Assembly (NCBI RefSeq): GCF_014698045.1
Contig: NZ_JACJSE010000028.1
Coordinates: 1-64,000, forward strand
Reading direction: 5' to 3'
DNA from: Aulosira sp. FACHB-615
Lineage (GTDB): Bacteria > Cyanobacteriota > Cyanobacteriia > Cyanobacteriales > Nostocaceae
Length of the DNA stretch: 64,000 bases
Part shown: piece after piece, positions 8,294 through 17,607 of the stretch
Numbering within the stretch: position 1 is the stretch's first letter
How the letters are laid out: each line of letters opens with the position of its first letter
Made by a program: the position numbers and the translations under genes
The notes under the pieces: generated by a model
The model's database searches: none
What the model was told of the DNA's origin: nothing
The model's input: the letters and a program-made list of their open reading frames with translations, nothing else

Positions 8294-10592
8294 CCAATTG
8301 TTTTAAACACTCCAACGACAAACTTCTGATTAAATTATGCTGTCTCAACAAATATTGATCTTTATCCACTAATTGCTCAACTAAGTAGCGATCGCGCAAC
8401 GCATCTAAAGCTAATCTTTGCTCATCTTCATTCCTATCCCAATCCTCTAAGTGACTTAACCAGAAATCTTCGGGGACAGCACAGCGATAGACTGAGGTTT
8501 CACACAGCATGATGTAAGCCCATTTAGCATCTTCTTGCAACCGCTTGAAGGTTTTATTCAGGCGCGATCGCACGTTCCGCCTCAGCGTCTTTGTAAACCG
8601 ATCTAATTTGAATTGATCATCTGCGCCAAAAGTATTACCTTCCTGAGCTTCAGCGATCGCCTTCTCGACCTCCTCCACTTCATTGCCATATCTGTTCCAG
8701 TACGCCGACACATTTCCATTAAAGGGTTTGTTTTTGATTTCTCCTGCTATGACCCTTAGTGCCAAAGGATGTCCCTCGTATGCACTACCAATCCGTTCCA
8801 AATACGTTCTACTGGTGGAGTTAGGGCTTACGTCTAACTCAGTTTTCTCAAATAAAGCAATTTGTTCAGATTTCTCCAGACCACTTAAGGGTTGACAGTA
8901 CCAAAAATTTTGTGATCGCGTACCCACTTCTTCAATTTGTCCAGGTAAATCTTGAGAAGTCAGGATAAAACAGCTTTCACAGGATTCTGCTTTCAGGTAG
9001 CCATCAAAGAATTTCAGCCACCACTCATCCTTAAAGTCGCTCCATCCTTCATCTTCATTTCCCTGCAAAATGTTTTCCAGAGAGTCCATTTGCACTAGGT
9101 AGCGATTCTCTCGTAGATGTCTGATTAGCCGATTCAGAAGCCGTTGTGGATCTTTGCGATCATCGGGGGTAATCAATTCTCCCCATTTTTCCAGCCAACG
9201 AGCAGCAACACTGGCAAAATCGGAAGTTTGCTGTTCGTCATCAAAGTTTTCTTGGCGATAATGTGACCAGTCATTTTCAAACCAGTCAGCAACTTCTACT
9301 GCCAGTCGTTCACCGAGAGCCGTTTTACCAATTCCTGTAATACCAACCAAAATTAGTAGTCGGCAGTGACGACGAATGCGCTCGCTCAATTCTTGAATCA
9401 GGCTATCACGACCAACCCAAGCATCATCATAAGCGAAGAAGTTGGGAGAATTTGACTGAATCCGCCGATTTTGAGAAGCATCTATATTTTGAAGAACACT
9501 TTTTGTTGGGATTTTCCCTGGCTTTTGCTGCAACTGTTCGCGGCTCTGGAGGTTTTCTCCAGTTATGCCCCACGCCAATAAATTTATTGCAGCCTCGTCA
9601 TCAACTCCATTGGAAAAAGCAACCCATCTTAGCTGCTTCAAAAACACTAAATCTTCGGGTAAATTATTCACTCCAGGCAGCAATACAGGAATTACAGGGA
9701 TTTTGTTTTCAACACACTCTGCTATGAATGTTTTTAACTCCCAACTCTGCCAACGTCCTAGCCCTTGTGAACCAATAAATATAGCGGCAGACTTAACCAG
9801 TGGGATTGCTTGCTGTATCTCATCTTGGAATGAACGCCCTGGTGGAATTTGTTCTTCATCTAGCCAAGGCTTTATATTTCGCTGTTTGAGTGCAAGTGCG
9901 ATCGCCCTAACTTGAGGTTTATCTTGGGTATTGTGTGCTAAGAAAACATCAAACTGAGTCGTTGAGATACCAGAAGAAGCACTTTGAGGGGATTGAGCTT
10001 TCACAGACATTGGCTCAATCTGGGCAGTTTTTAAAAAAGTGGGAGTATCTTGTTCTGATATTCCAGCTATTCTGATCGCATTACAGCCAAGCTTGTAGGC
10101 AAACTCATAGGATTTTTTTGCCCCTAACGCATCATAAAACCCTACGGCAAACTCAATCGCCGCCTGATCTCCAATCGCCTTCTTCATACCGATGACATAG
10201 GGAATGTGTTGCGCGATCGCTTCTGCTTGTACCTGGGAATAACAAGCATTCAGAACTACACATTCCAGTTGCCCTGAAAACAGTTGAAACAATCCGGCCA
10301 ACGCTTCTGCATCTACTAATTTCGCTGCTCCCGTTTCATCCTCAAAAACTAAACCTTCCTCTCCTGCCCCATGACCTGAAAAATGAATTATTTGCGGTTC
10401 GTGTTCCAGGATTGCTCTATGAATATCTCGGTAGCGTACTGCTTGGGCTGTGGCTAGAGAATACCGTTCTCGATTTTTTGACCTTTTCAGCCCCTCCTCA
10501 ATTTCCCGCATCTCTTCGCCCAGACGCAGATATCTACTGCCGATGGGATTGGCCGCTAACAGTAGGATTTTCTGAATGGAATCATTATTCAT
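8277..10592 (-). CDS. CHAT-TIR-STAND ATPase
   Basis: This 771-residue protein has three modules. CHAT protease covers residues 8-185, with the catalytic pair His74 in HFSGHG and Cys117 in LNACYS. TIR covers about residues 213-345 (FDVFLAHNTQDK, LDEEQIPPG, WQSWE with the likely NADase Glu285). A P-loop STAND/NB-ARC-like ATPase follows, with Walker A GITGIGKT at 417-424, Walker-B-like YLVQMDSLEN and sensor FILTSQD. The C-terminus resembles a winged-helix arm and ends without TPRs, whereas family members usually continue into a TPR sensor. Here the sensors are separate genes just downstream, the first overlapping this stop. CHAT domains are caspase-like proteases and TIR domains are often NADases. 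Two effectors on one switch is unusual. The start at 10592 is an ATG without a clear Shine-Dalgarno. Confidence 0.9.
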   Translation of the reverse strand: MNNDSIQKILLLAANPIGSRYLRLGEEMREIEEGLKRSKNRERYSLATAQAVRYRDIHRAILEHEPQIIHFSGHGAGEEGLVFEDETGAAKLVDAEALAGLFQLFSGQLECVVLNACYSQVQAEAIAQHIPYVIGMKKAIGDQAAIEFAVGFYDALGAKKSYEFAYKLGCNAIRIAGISEQDTPTFLKTAQIEPMSVKAQSPQSASSGISTTQFDVFLAHNTQDKPQVRAIALALKQRNIKPWLDEEQIPPGRSFQDEIQQAIPLVKSAAIFIGSQGLGRWQSWELKTFIAECVENKIPVIPVLLPGVNNLPEDLVFLKQLRWVAFSNGVDDEAAINLLAWGITGENLQSREQLQQKPGKIPTKSVLQNIDASQNRRIQSNSPNFFAYDDAWVGRDSLIQELSERIRRHCRLLILVGITGIGKTALGERLAVEVADWFENDWSHYRQENFDDEQQTSDFASVAARWLEKWGELITPDDRKDPQRLLNRLIRHLRENRYLVQMDSLENILQGNEDEGWSDFKDEWWLKFFDGYLKAESCESCFILTSQDLPGQIEEVGTRSQNFWYCQPLSGLEKSEQIALFEKTELDVSPNSTSRTYLERIGSAYEGHPLALRVIAGEIKNKPFNGNVSAYWNRYGNEVEEVEKAIAEAQEGNTFGADDQFKLDRFTKTLRRNVRSRLNKTFKRLQEDAKWAYIMLCETSVYRCAVPEDFWLSHLEDWDRNEDEQRLALDALRDRYLVEQLVDKDQYLLRQHNLIRSLSLECLKQLGEEYE

Positions 10593-10714
10593 GAATTTGG
10601 GCAGGGACTAATCAAAACCACGGTTTTTATGGCACATACATCTTGAGTATCCGCTTTTACGGAGTTTGGCGCAAGATTTTTGAGCGCAGATCAACGCACC
10701 CTATTCGGTGTTAA

Positions 10715-11104
10715 TTACTTGCGCTTAAACTTAAAGGTCATTGCCCCTTTACCACCAGCTTTACCCCCGCCAATTCCAAACAAGCTGATTTGTCCTTCTC
10801 CGTTGATTTCTACTGACAGTTCTATTTCATCTAGCTGTATTTTGGAATCTGGCTGGTCAGCTTCATCCAGCATTTCTCTCATTGCTTGTAGGAATCCTTG
10901 CATTTCCTGTTTCAGCTTCCCTACTTCTACAGATTTTCGTTTAGTAATTACCACTTCCGTTGTTTTTGTAATTCCTGCGCCCTGCCTTCCGTCTATATCT
11001 CGGCTATTTCCTGCACCTCTTGTCACTGTTTCGTGGGTAGTTGCGGCTTGGGTTTCTTCTGTAATAATCCAGATTGTTTTTGGTGTTGGCGTTTCTGCTG
11101 ACAT
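10715..11104 (-). CDS. Small Pepco/Trypco1-like conflict-system component
   Basis: This 129-residue protein has an N-terminal IWIITEET strand, a low-complexity Thr/Gly linker, and then a helix-strand unit (VEVGKLKQEMQGFLQAMREM, IELSVEINGEGQISLFGIGGG, GAMTFKFKRK). The layout of an amphipathic helix, an ELSVEINGEG strand pair and a terminal basic strand resembles small constant-component domains (Trypco1/Pepco type). Those accompany CHAT, trypsin-like and STAND effectors in bacterial conflict systems. The assignment is from memory of the pattern, not a search. The gene sits between the RHH gene (24 bp gap) and the CHAT-TIR-STAND gene (122 bp gap) on the same strand, so it is probably part of the system. 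No catalytic motif is seen. Confidence 0.7.
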   Translation of the reverse strand: MSAETPTPKTIWIITEETQAATTHETVTRGAGNSRDIDGRQGAGITKTTEVVITKRKSVEVGKLKQEMQGFLQAMREMLDEADQPDSKIQLDEIELSVEINGEGQISLFGIGGGKAGGKGAMTFKFKRK

Positions 11105-11128
11105 AATAATTTTCTATATACTTTTGAT

Positions 11129-11341
11129 TTAACTAATTTTCACTAACGCTTCTACTGTTGCTACTCTTGCTTCCTGTTGGGATATCTTTTGATTTAGTGA
11201 TAATGCTTCGGCACATTCCAAATACTGAGCCAAAGCACCAATCACTACATCAGTTTTGGATGTACCTGATTGTTGGGCATACTTGTTTAGTTTTTCCAAT
11301 AGATCCGGTGGCAGTCGAACAACAATTTGAGGCTTGACCAT
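11129..11341 (-). CDS. Ribbon-helix-helix (CopG/Arc-type) regulator
   Basis: This 70-residue protein begins with a classic RHH fold: strand QIVVRLPPDLLEKL, helix NKYAQQSG and helix TSKTDVVIGALAQYLE. A short C-terminal coiled-coil-like segment follows. RHH proteins dimerise and bind short inverted repeats with their N-terminal strand, often near their own promoter. This is the first gene of the minus-strand cassette, and an inverted repeat (11376-11394) lies 35 bp upstream of its ATG. It is the natural candidate for autoregulating the CHAT-TIR-STAND/TPR operon. It could instead be half of a toxin-antitoxin pair, but the next gene has no toxin-like motif. Confidence 0.82.
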   Translation of the reverse strand: MVKPQIVVRLPPDLLEKLNKYAQQSGTSKTDVVIGALAQYLECAEALSLNQKISQQEARVATVEALVKIS

Positions 11342-11375
11342 TACAAGTGATTACCTCATACAAGCATGACTTTGC

Positions 11376-11394
11376 ATTACGATTATTGCGTAAT
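11376..11394 (-). promoter_or_regulatory. Inverted repeat upstream of RHH gene, putative operator
   Basis: ATTACG at 11376-11381 and CGTAAT at 11389-11394 form a perfect 6-bp inverted repeat with a 7-bp spacer, 35 bp upstream of the RHH start codon. The position and AT-rich setting fit an RHH operator overlapping the cassette promoter. No confident -35/-10 pair was identified. Confidence 0.4.
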
Positions 11395-11462
11395 ATCACC
11401 TAAATATGCAATCAAGCGCAGAAATTCTTAATTTAGCTTGTATTACAGGAGTCAAGGGAAAT

Positions 11463-11553
11463 CCCTGTACTTCACAGTTTCGGCTAAACGGAGAGATGAG
11501 AGCGCATGGACAAGTGGTACTGGGCGAATGTACCGGGGGCGATCGCGTACTTG
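11463..11553 (+). pseudogene. Internal remnant of Rep-like gene
   Basis: CCTGTACTTCACAGTTTCGG and, after a degenerate stretch, GCGAATGTACCGGGGGCGAT match the coding segment for IPCTPQFRLNAE...NVPGAIAYL found intact at 19567-20361 and 34709-35884. The middle is rearranged and the frame is lost. The remnant lies between two divergent conflict cassettes, about 120 bp upstream of the RHH ATG and 150 bp before the next gene. Confidence 0.65.
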
Positions 11554-11704
11554 TCGGAAATCTGACGTGATTTGCGTGTAGATGCTTTTTATGACCAATC
11601 TTTTATAAAACGATAGTGTTCACTTGCCTAATCTTTAATGTCTGTGAGTTCAGAGTTTGTTTAAGCTAAGATAGTAAAAATATTTCTGTTTATTCTCAGT
11701 AAAA

Positions 11705-14700
11705 ATGCCAAGTTACGATTATGGCTGGAAACGGTTTTGGTGTCCTCGTTCAAGCCAGATAAATTTGTCTTGTGGTGGCTATCTGTGTGATCCTGACGCT
11801 GAGTGGGGACACATCTATAATCCAGACCTCGTAACTTTTGAAACTATATCGGGTTTACCATGTTTAGTACTTCTAGGTGAGCCAGGGATTGGTAAAAGTC
11901 ATGCTTTAGAAGCCGAGCAAAAAGAAATTTTCAATAAAATTCAGCAGCAAGGTGGTCAGGTGCTAACCTTGAATCTGCGTGCTTTTGGAAATGAAAATAC
12001 CCTAGTTGACGAATTATTTAAAAGTATAGAATTTAATGAGTGGCTACAAGGTACTCATCAATTACATATTTTTTTAGATAGTTTTGATGAGTGCTTGTTA
12101 CGTATAGACACATTAGCAACATTATTAATTCACAAATTTAAACGCTATCGTGATAATATCAAGCGTTTAAATTTGCGTATTGCCTGCCGAACGGCTGTTT
12201 GGCCAGCAGTTTTAGAAGAAGGACTAAAAGAAATTTGGGGAGAAGATAAGGTAGGAATTTATGAACTAGCGCCGCTTCGCCGTGTAGATGTTAGTCAAGC
12301 AGCAGAAATTGCTGGTATCAAAGATACTGAAGCCTTTCTAGAAGAAATTAACAAAAAAAATGTTGAACCTTTGGCTATCAAGCCTATTACATTAGAATTT
12401 CTTATCAAAACTTATCATCGCAACGGCGGTCAATTTCCTCCTAATCAAAGGCTACATGAACTTTATTTTGAAGGATGTCTCTGGCTTTGTGAAGAACGGA
12501 ATAAAAGCCGCATTTCATCAAAATTAAAAGGAAAATTTGATAGGCAACAGCGTTTAATTGTTGCTGGTAGAATAGCAGCTATTACAATCTTTGGTAATAA
12601 ATCTGCTATTTGGACTGGTATAGATTGGGGTGATGTTCCAGATGATGATGTACTCAAAGAGAGAATATGCCACGGAACAGAAAATGTTGACGGTAGAGAC
12701 TTTGAAATTAAGCAAGAAACTGTTGACGAAGTTTTAGACACTGGTTTATTCTCATCTCGTGGTGAATTAAGCCGTATAGGATGGGCGCACCAAACTTATG
12801 CTGAGTTTCTAGCGGCATGGTATCTCAAAGAACGTCAGATTAAATTACCTCAAATACTAAAACTTATAGTTCATCCTGATGATTCTGAGACAAGGATCAT
12901 TCCTCAGTTATATGAAACAGTGGCTTGGCTAAGTAGTCTGTTAGCTGAAGTATTTCGGGAAGTTATGAAGACTGATCCTCATGTATTACTGCAAAGCGAT
13001 GTTGCTACTGCCAGTGATAATGATAAAGCGGCTCTAGTTGAATCTCTTCTAAAACTGCACAATGAGGAAAAACTAACTTATCAATATAATACTTGGCTAT
13101 ACCAAAATCTAAATCATCCTAAATTACCCGATCAACTTTTACCTTATATTTGTTATTCAACAAAGAGTATTAATGCACGAAACGTAGCAATAGATATAGC
13201 AGAAGCTTGTAATGTCAACGCTGTACAGGAGTATCTTGCTAATGTTGCGCTTGATCCTCAGCAACATTCTTGGATTCGCATCAATGCAGCAGTGGCTATA
13301 TGTAGTGTCGGTGATGAGAAAACCAAAGCAAGATTAAAACCTTTAGCACTTGCAAGAATTCAAAACGACGAAGACGAACAACTAAAAGGCTGTGGACTCC
13401 GAGCAGTTTGGCCAGGGAATATCACAGCAGAAGAACTTTTTGACACATTAATACAGCCAGTATCCAAATCTATTGGTGGAAGATATCAGGACTTTATAGC
13501 AAGAGAGTTTGCAGAATATCTTCAAATATCGGATTTACCAGTAGCTCTCAGGTGGCTAGAAACACAAGTGACTAGGCGTGACTTAGGTTATCCCTTTGGA
13601 GAGTTATCAGATGGAATTATGTTGAAAGCTTGGGAGCATCTGAATGAACCAGACGTAATGAGAGCATTTGCTAGAGTTGCTTTTTTACGATTGAATAAAC
13701 ACGATGCAATTGTATATGATAATTCGTATAAAACAATATCTTTTAGTCAATTTTTAAAAGATGATATTCAAAAGCGTCGTCAACTTGTAGAGTCAATTAT
13801 CTCTACAATTCCAGAATTAGAAAAAGAACCTTCGTGGTTACTTGGCTACAGAACAGCAATAGTTTTTGAGGAAGATTTTCTATGGTTAATTGAATGTCTT
13901 CAAAAATCAGAAAATAAACACCATCAAAAAATTTGGGCGAAATTGATCCGGTGGTATTTTAGACGACCTGAGTTGAATTTTGAGCATCTGGATGCTGTGC
14001 TGACAGCAAGCCAGACTAGCTTAATACTTAAAAAAGAGTTTGAATCTCTCATCGAAGCAATTGAGTTAGGCTCACTAAGAGCGCAGCAGGAACAGGCAAC
14101 ATATCTGGAACAACAGCAATGGCTAGAAGAAGACAAGAAGCAACATCTGTTAGAGCCTCCACCCAGGGAACGAGTACTTGAAATTTTGAGTCAAATCGAG
14201 GCTGGTCAGCCTAGTAGTTGGTGTTCTTTATGCTTTGAATTAACTCTTGAAGCTGATAGTACTCATTCGGGTGATCCGTTTCAATCGAGTCTGATAAATC
14301 TTCCTGGTTGGATTGAGGCAGAGGATTCTACCAAAGAAAGGATTCTAAACGCGGCAAGGCTGTATCTGAGTGATGGTGAGCCAGAAAATCAAGCTTGGCT
14401 GGGTACAAATAATTTTCGATACTCTGCATTATTAGGTTATCAAGCATTAATTTTGTTGCGACAACAAACACCAAACTTTATTTTTTCGCTGTCTGCCGAG
14501 GAATGGCAAAAGTGGACAGCAATAATTCTTGCATATACTAACAGGGTAAAAATTGAAGACAAAGAGCATCGGCAAGAATTAATCAAGCAAGCTTATCAAA
14601 ATGCTCCCGATGAATTTATTAGAGTGTTAATGCTACTAATTGATAAACACAACCAGGAACATGGTGATATTTACATTAATAGCTTAATAGTCAATTCTTG

Positions 14701-15952
14701 GGATGAAAGGTTAGCTAAGGCAATATTTGATAAAGTTCAAGATGAGAAATTAACTGATAAAAGTATAGGCAATTTACTAGATGATTTGCTTAAATATGGA
14801 TTTGTTGAAGCTAAAGCATTTGCAGAATCTTTAATTGTTTCACCTATTCCTAGTAGTGGTGAAGACAGAGCAAAAGCCATTGTAGCAGCTTGTTCGCTTT
14901 TACTCTATGCAAAAGATGCAGGTTGGTCAGTGGTTTGTCCTGCTATTCAGGAAGATACTGCATTTGGGCGAGAAGTTATGGAAAATATAGTATTCTCAGT
15001 TGAATATAGTGGAAGTATAGAGCAGCGTTTACCTGAAAAATACGTAGCAGATTTATATATCTTTCTTACCAAGCAATATTGTCACTCAGATAATGAAAAT
15101 AAAAACATTTTTGAAGAGAAAGAGCTAAAAGGTGTTGAAGCATATTTAGGAACACCAAAAGATAGTATCAAAACATGGAAAAACTATATTCTACAGCGTC
15201 TACAAGAACGTGGTACTCCTCAAGCGTGTGAAGCACTTCGTAAAATTATCCGTGAGCTTCCAGAATTAAAAGATAAATTGCAGTGGAGATTACTAGAGGC
15301 TGAGACTTTAGCTCGTAGTCAGACATGGAAACCATTTCAACCAGAAGAAATTTTGCAAATTATCACTAGTAACAACGAATTACAAGGTATGAAGACAATT
15401 CTTATTTTATCTTCTAGTCCAATTAATGAGGCTAGATTAAGACTTGATAAAGAGGTACGGGAAATTGGTGAGGGATTACGCCGATCTCGCAAGCGTGACC
15501 AATTTAAATTAGAACAGAAATGGGCGGTTCGTCCTGATGATTTACGTCGTGCCATGTTAGATTTTAACCCTCAAATTATTCATTTTTGTGGGCATGGTTC
15601 AGGAGATGATGGATTAGTCTTAGAAAATGATGCAGGCAACGCACAGCTTGTTCCGACTAATGCTTTGGCCAGCTTGTTTAAATTGTTTGCTAAGGAAGGT
15701 GTAGAATGCGTTGTGCTAAATGCTTGTTATGCGGAGGTGCAAGCAGAAGCAATCTCCCAGCACATTAATTATGTAGTTGGGATGAGTGATGAAATTAGCG
15801 ATGATGCGGCACTTAAGTTTGCAGTTGGTTTTTACGATGCGCTTGGTGCAGGCCGGTCGTATGAAGACGCTTACGAATTCGGCTGTAATGCGATCGCTCT
15901 GGAAGGAATACCAGAAGAACTGACTCCTGTTTTAAAAAAAAAGACCAATTAA
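11705..15952 (+). CDS. STAND NTPase with helical repeats and C-terminal CHAT protease
   Basis: This is a 1,415-residue protein. A NACHT/STAND-like P-loop ATPase occupies the N-terminal third (Walker A GEPGIGKS at 58-65, Walker B HIFLDSFDE near 121-129, then RIACRTAVWP and WAHQTYAEFLAAWYL). Roughly residues 400-1200 are helical, HEAT-like and not otherwise recognised, and probably form the sensor. From Met1229 a complete CHAT domain follows (MKTILILSSSP, His1297 in HFCGHG, Cys1341 in LNACYA). It closely resembles the N-terminal CHAT of the protein at 8277-10592. CHAT normally leads a NACHT ATPase in such proteins. Here it sits at the C-terminus, and the NACHT part follows in the -1 frame (15973-17544). 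The Met1229 context suggests an older CHAT-NACHT gene fused behind a STAND gene. Confidence 0.88.
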   Translation: MPSYDYGWKRFWCPRSSQINLSCGGYLCDPDAEWGHIYNPDLVTFETISGLPCLVLLGEPGIGKSHALEAEQKEIFNKIQQQGGQVLTLNLRAFGNENTLVDELFKSIEFNEWLQGTHQLHIFLDSFDECLLRIDTLATLLIHKFKRYRDNIKRLNLRIACRTAVWPAVLEEGLKEIWGEDKVGIYELAPLRRVDVSQAAEIAGIKDTEAFLEEINKKNVEPLAIKPITLEFLIKTYHRNGGQFPPNQRLHELYFEGCLWLCEERNKSRISSKLKGKFDRQQRLIVAGRIAAITIFGNKSAIWTGIDWGDVPDDDVLKERICHGTENVDGRDFEIKQETVDEVLDTGLFSSRGELSRIGWAHQTYAEFLAAWYLKERQIKLPQILKLIVHPDDSETRIIPQLYETVAWLSSLLAEVFREVMKTDPHVLLQSDVATASDNDKAALVESLLKLHNEEKLTYQYNTWLYQNLNHPKLPDQLLPYICYSTKSINARNVAIDIAEACNVNAVQEYLANVALDPQQHSWIRINAAVAICSVGDEKTKARLKPLALARIQNDEDEQLKGCGLRAVWPGNITAEELFDTLIQPVSKSIGGRYQDFIAREFAEYLQISDLPVALRWLETQVTRRDLGYPFGELSDGIMLKAWEHLNEPDVMRAFARVAFLRLNKHDAIVYDNSYKTISFSQFLKDDIQKRRQLVESIISTIPELEKEPSWLLGYRTAIVFEEDFLWLIECLQKSENKHHQKIWAKLIRWYFRRPELNFEHLDAVLTASQTSLILKKEFESLIEAIELGSLRAQQEQATYLEQQQWLEEDKKQHLLEPPPRERVLEILSQIEAGQPSSWCSLCFELTLEADSTHSGDPFQSSLINLPGWIEAEDSTKERILNAARLYLSDGEPENQAWLGTNNFRYSALLGYQALILLRQQTPNFIFSLSAEEWQKWTAIILAYTNRVKIEDKEHRQELIKQAYQNAPDEFIRVLMLLIDKHNQEHGDIYINSLIVNSWDERLAKAIFDKVQDEKLTDKSIGNLLDDLLKYGFVEAKAFAESLIVSPIPSSGEDRAKAIVAACSLLLYAKDAGWSVVCPAIQEDTAFGREVMENIVFSVEYSGSIEQRLPEKYVADLYIFLTKQYCHSDNENKNIFEEKELKGVEAYLGTPKDSIKTWKNYILQRLQERGTPQACEALRKIIRELPELKDKLQWRLLEAETLARSQTWKPFQPEEILQIITSNNELQGMKTILILSSSPINEARLRLDKEVREIGEGLRRSRKRDQFKLEQKWAVRPDDLRRAMLDFNPQIIHFCGHGSGDDGLVLENDAGNAQLVPTNALASLFKLFAKEGVECVVLNACYAEVQAEAISQHINYVVGMSDEISDDAALKFAVGFYDALGAGRSYEDAYEFGCNAIALEGIPEELTPVLKKKTN
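15934..15943 (+). promoter_or_regulatory. A9-G slippery site, candidate -1 frameshift or slippage signal
   Basis: Nine A residues followed by G end the CHAT reading frame. In frame this reads TTA AAA AAA AAG, which contains the canonical A_AAA_AAG heptamer at 15937-15943. A -1 shift leads straight into the NACHT frame with no stop (KKKDQLITANSVDVLVQQV), whereas the zero frame stops seven bases later at 15950-15952. A weak stem (CTAAC 15959-15963 with GTTAG 15975-15979) lies downstream. It could equally be a mutation or sequencing indel in a homopolymer. Confidence 0.5.
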
Positions 15953-15972
15953 TAACGGCTAACTCAGTTGAT

Positions 15973-17544
15973 GTGTTAGTTCAGCAAGTGCGATCGCGTA
16001 TCCATGATGATATCCAAAGTTTACACGGTACAATGCCGCTTTGGGGGGTAGATCGTTGGGTTCCTTTGGGTGATTTGTTTGTTGATGTAAATATCTTGGA
16101 GCAAGTTAGCAGTAACAGTAGAGCCGAACTGGATGATTTATTGCAGGATTTTACTACAGGTAATTCCAACTACCGCAGTTTGGATCGGATTGGATTGGGT
16201 AAAGAACAGCGGCGCGTGTCGGGGTTGGCTGTGCTTGAGCGGAATACTAACTTGATGGTGGTAGGTAAACCTGGTTCAGGGAAAACGACTTATCTGCAAA
16301 GAATTGTCACCGAGTGCAATGACGGAAAATTGCAAGCACAGCGAATTCCTGTTTTGATTAAGCTGCGGGAGTTTGTGGACGATGGACGCAAGTACGCTTA
16401 TAACTTGGAGCAGTTTTTGGGACAGCTTTGGCGGTTGAGTAATGCAGAGATAGAATTAGTACTAAATCAGGGACGGGTATTAGTATTGCTGGATGGGTTG
16501 GATGAGGTTACGGGGGAAGCAGGAAAGCAAATCGCCAACGAAATCAAACGGTTTGCGCGTGCTTATTCGCAGGTGCAGGTGGTGGTGACTTGTCGGACGC
16601 AAAGCCAGGTATCACGGTTTGAGCGGTTTGATTATGTGGAGGTGGCTGATTTTAATGAGGAGCAGGTAAGAGTATTTGCAGCACATTGGTTTAGGACGGT
16701 GTGTGCAGATGCAGGGGATACGAAGGCGCGGGAATTTTTAGAACAGTTGTTTCGAGAGGAAAACAAGGCGATTCGGGAACTAGCGATTACGCCGATTTTG
16801 CTGAGTTTAACTTGTGCGGTGTTCCACCGAACGGGGAAATTTTACTCAAAGCGTTCCAAGTTATATGAGGAGGGGTTGGAGTTATTGTTGGTGCAATGGG
16901 ATAAATCGCGCTCAGTTGAGCGGGATGAGATTTATCGGGATTTGTCGGTGGAGCGAAAGTTAGAGCTATTGAACTATGTTGCGGTGAAAAAGTTCGAGCA
17001 AGAACAGTATGTGTTGTTCGAGCAGGAGGAGTTAGAGGGGTATATTGGGGAGTTTTTGGGGATTGAGCGGCGGGATAGTCGAGGGGTTTTGAGGGCGATC
17101 GCATCTCAGCATGGGTTATTAATTGAGCGATCGCAGAAAGTTTGGTCGTTTTCGCATTTGACATTTCAAGAGTATTTGGTGGCGAGATGCTTCTCAAACA
17201 GAAAAGATTGGCAAGAAATGCTTCACTATTTTATAATTCCATACTGGGAACAAGTTTTTTTGATAAGTGCAGAGATACATCCTGACTGTGATTGTTTCTT
17301 GAAGGGAATTTATCATAAGACTCATGAACTTGCAAAAAATGAAGAAAATATCCAAAAGTTATTAACTTGGGTTGATGAAAAAGCTACATCTATCTGTAAA
17401 AATCAGGGAGTAGCGAGTACTATACTTAGAGCTTTCTACTTTTCGCATACTCTAGGTTTTGATTTTGATTTAGTCTACATATTAGACTGGCAAAGTTACG
17501 ACAAAACTAGCGGTATTATTATGATTGACAAAGGTGATATATAG
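15973..17544 (+). pseudogene. NACHT ATPase, 5' in -1 frame to CHAT, 3' cut by IS630
   Basis: The frame encodes a NACHT ATPase: Walker A GKPGSGKT at residues 98-105, Walker B VLLDGLDEV near 171-179, sensor VVVTCRTQ, and the FSHLTFQEYL motif that closes the NACHT helical region. The leading segment (VLVQQVRSRIHDDIQ, MPLWGVDRWVPL) is the linker usually found between CHAT and NACHT in one polypeptide. No ribosome-binding site precedes the GTG at 15973, so separate translation is doubtful; readthrough by frameshift from 11705-15952 is more likely. The stop at 17542-17544 is supplied by the end of an IS630 element. The true C-terminus continues at 18574. The current product, if made, lacks about 230 residues. 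Confidence 0.8.
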
Positions 17545-17607
17545 CGTTTACCAGTCTAATGAAGTACACTAATTAAAATAAATCAGTGTATCTACTCAAG
17601 GGTAAAA

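Noticed and set aside
9452..9915. Two plus-strand open frames inside the CHAT-TIR-STAND gene
   Set aside because: They are antisense shadows of a gene with clear CHAT, TIR and P-loop motifs.
10680..11132. 150-codon plus-strand frame
   Set aside because: It is antisense to the RHH/Pepco-like region and is Ser/Pro/Ile-rich with no recognisable fold; the minus-strand genes are better supported.
16787..17197. 136-codon minus-strand frame within the NACHT gene
   Set aside because: Antisense shadow; the NACHT Walker motifs and FSHLTFQEYL lie on the other strand.
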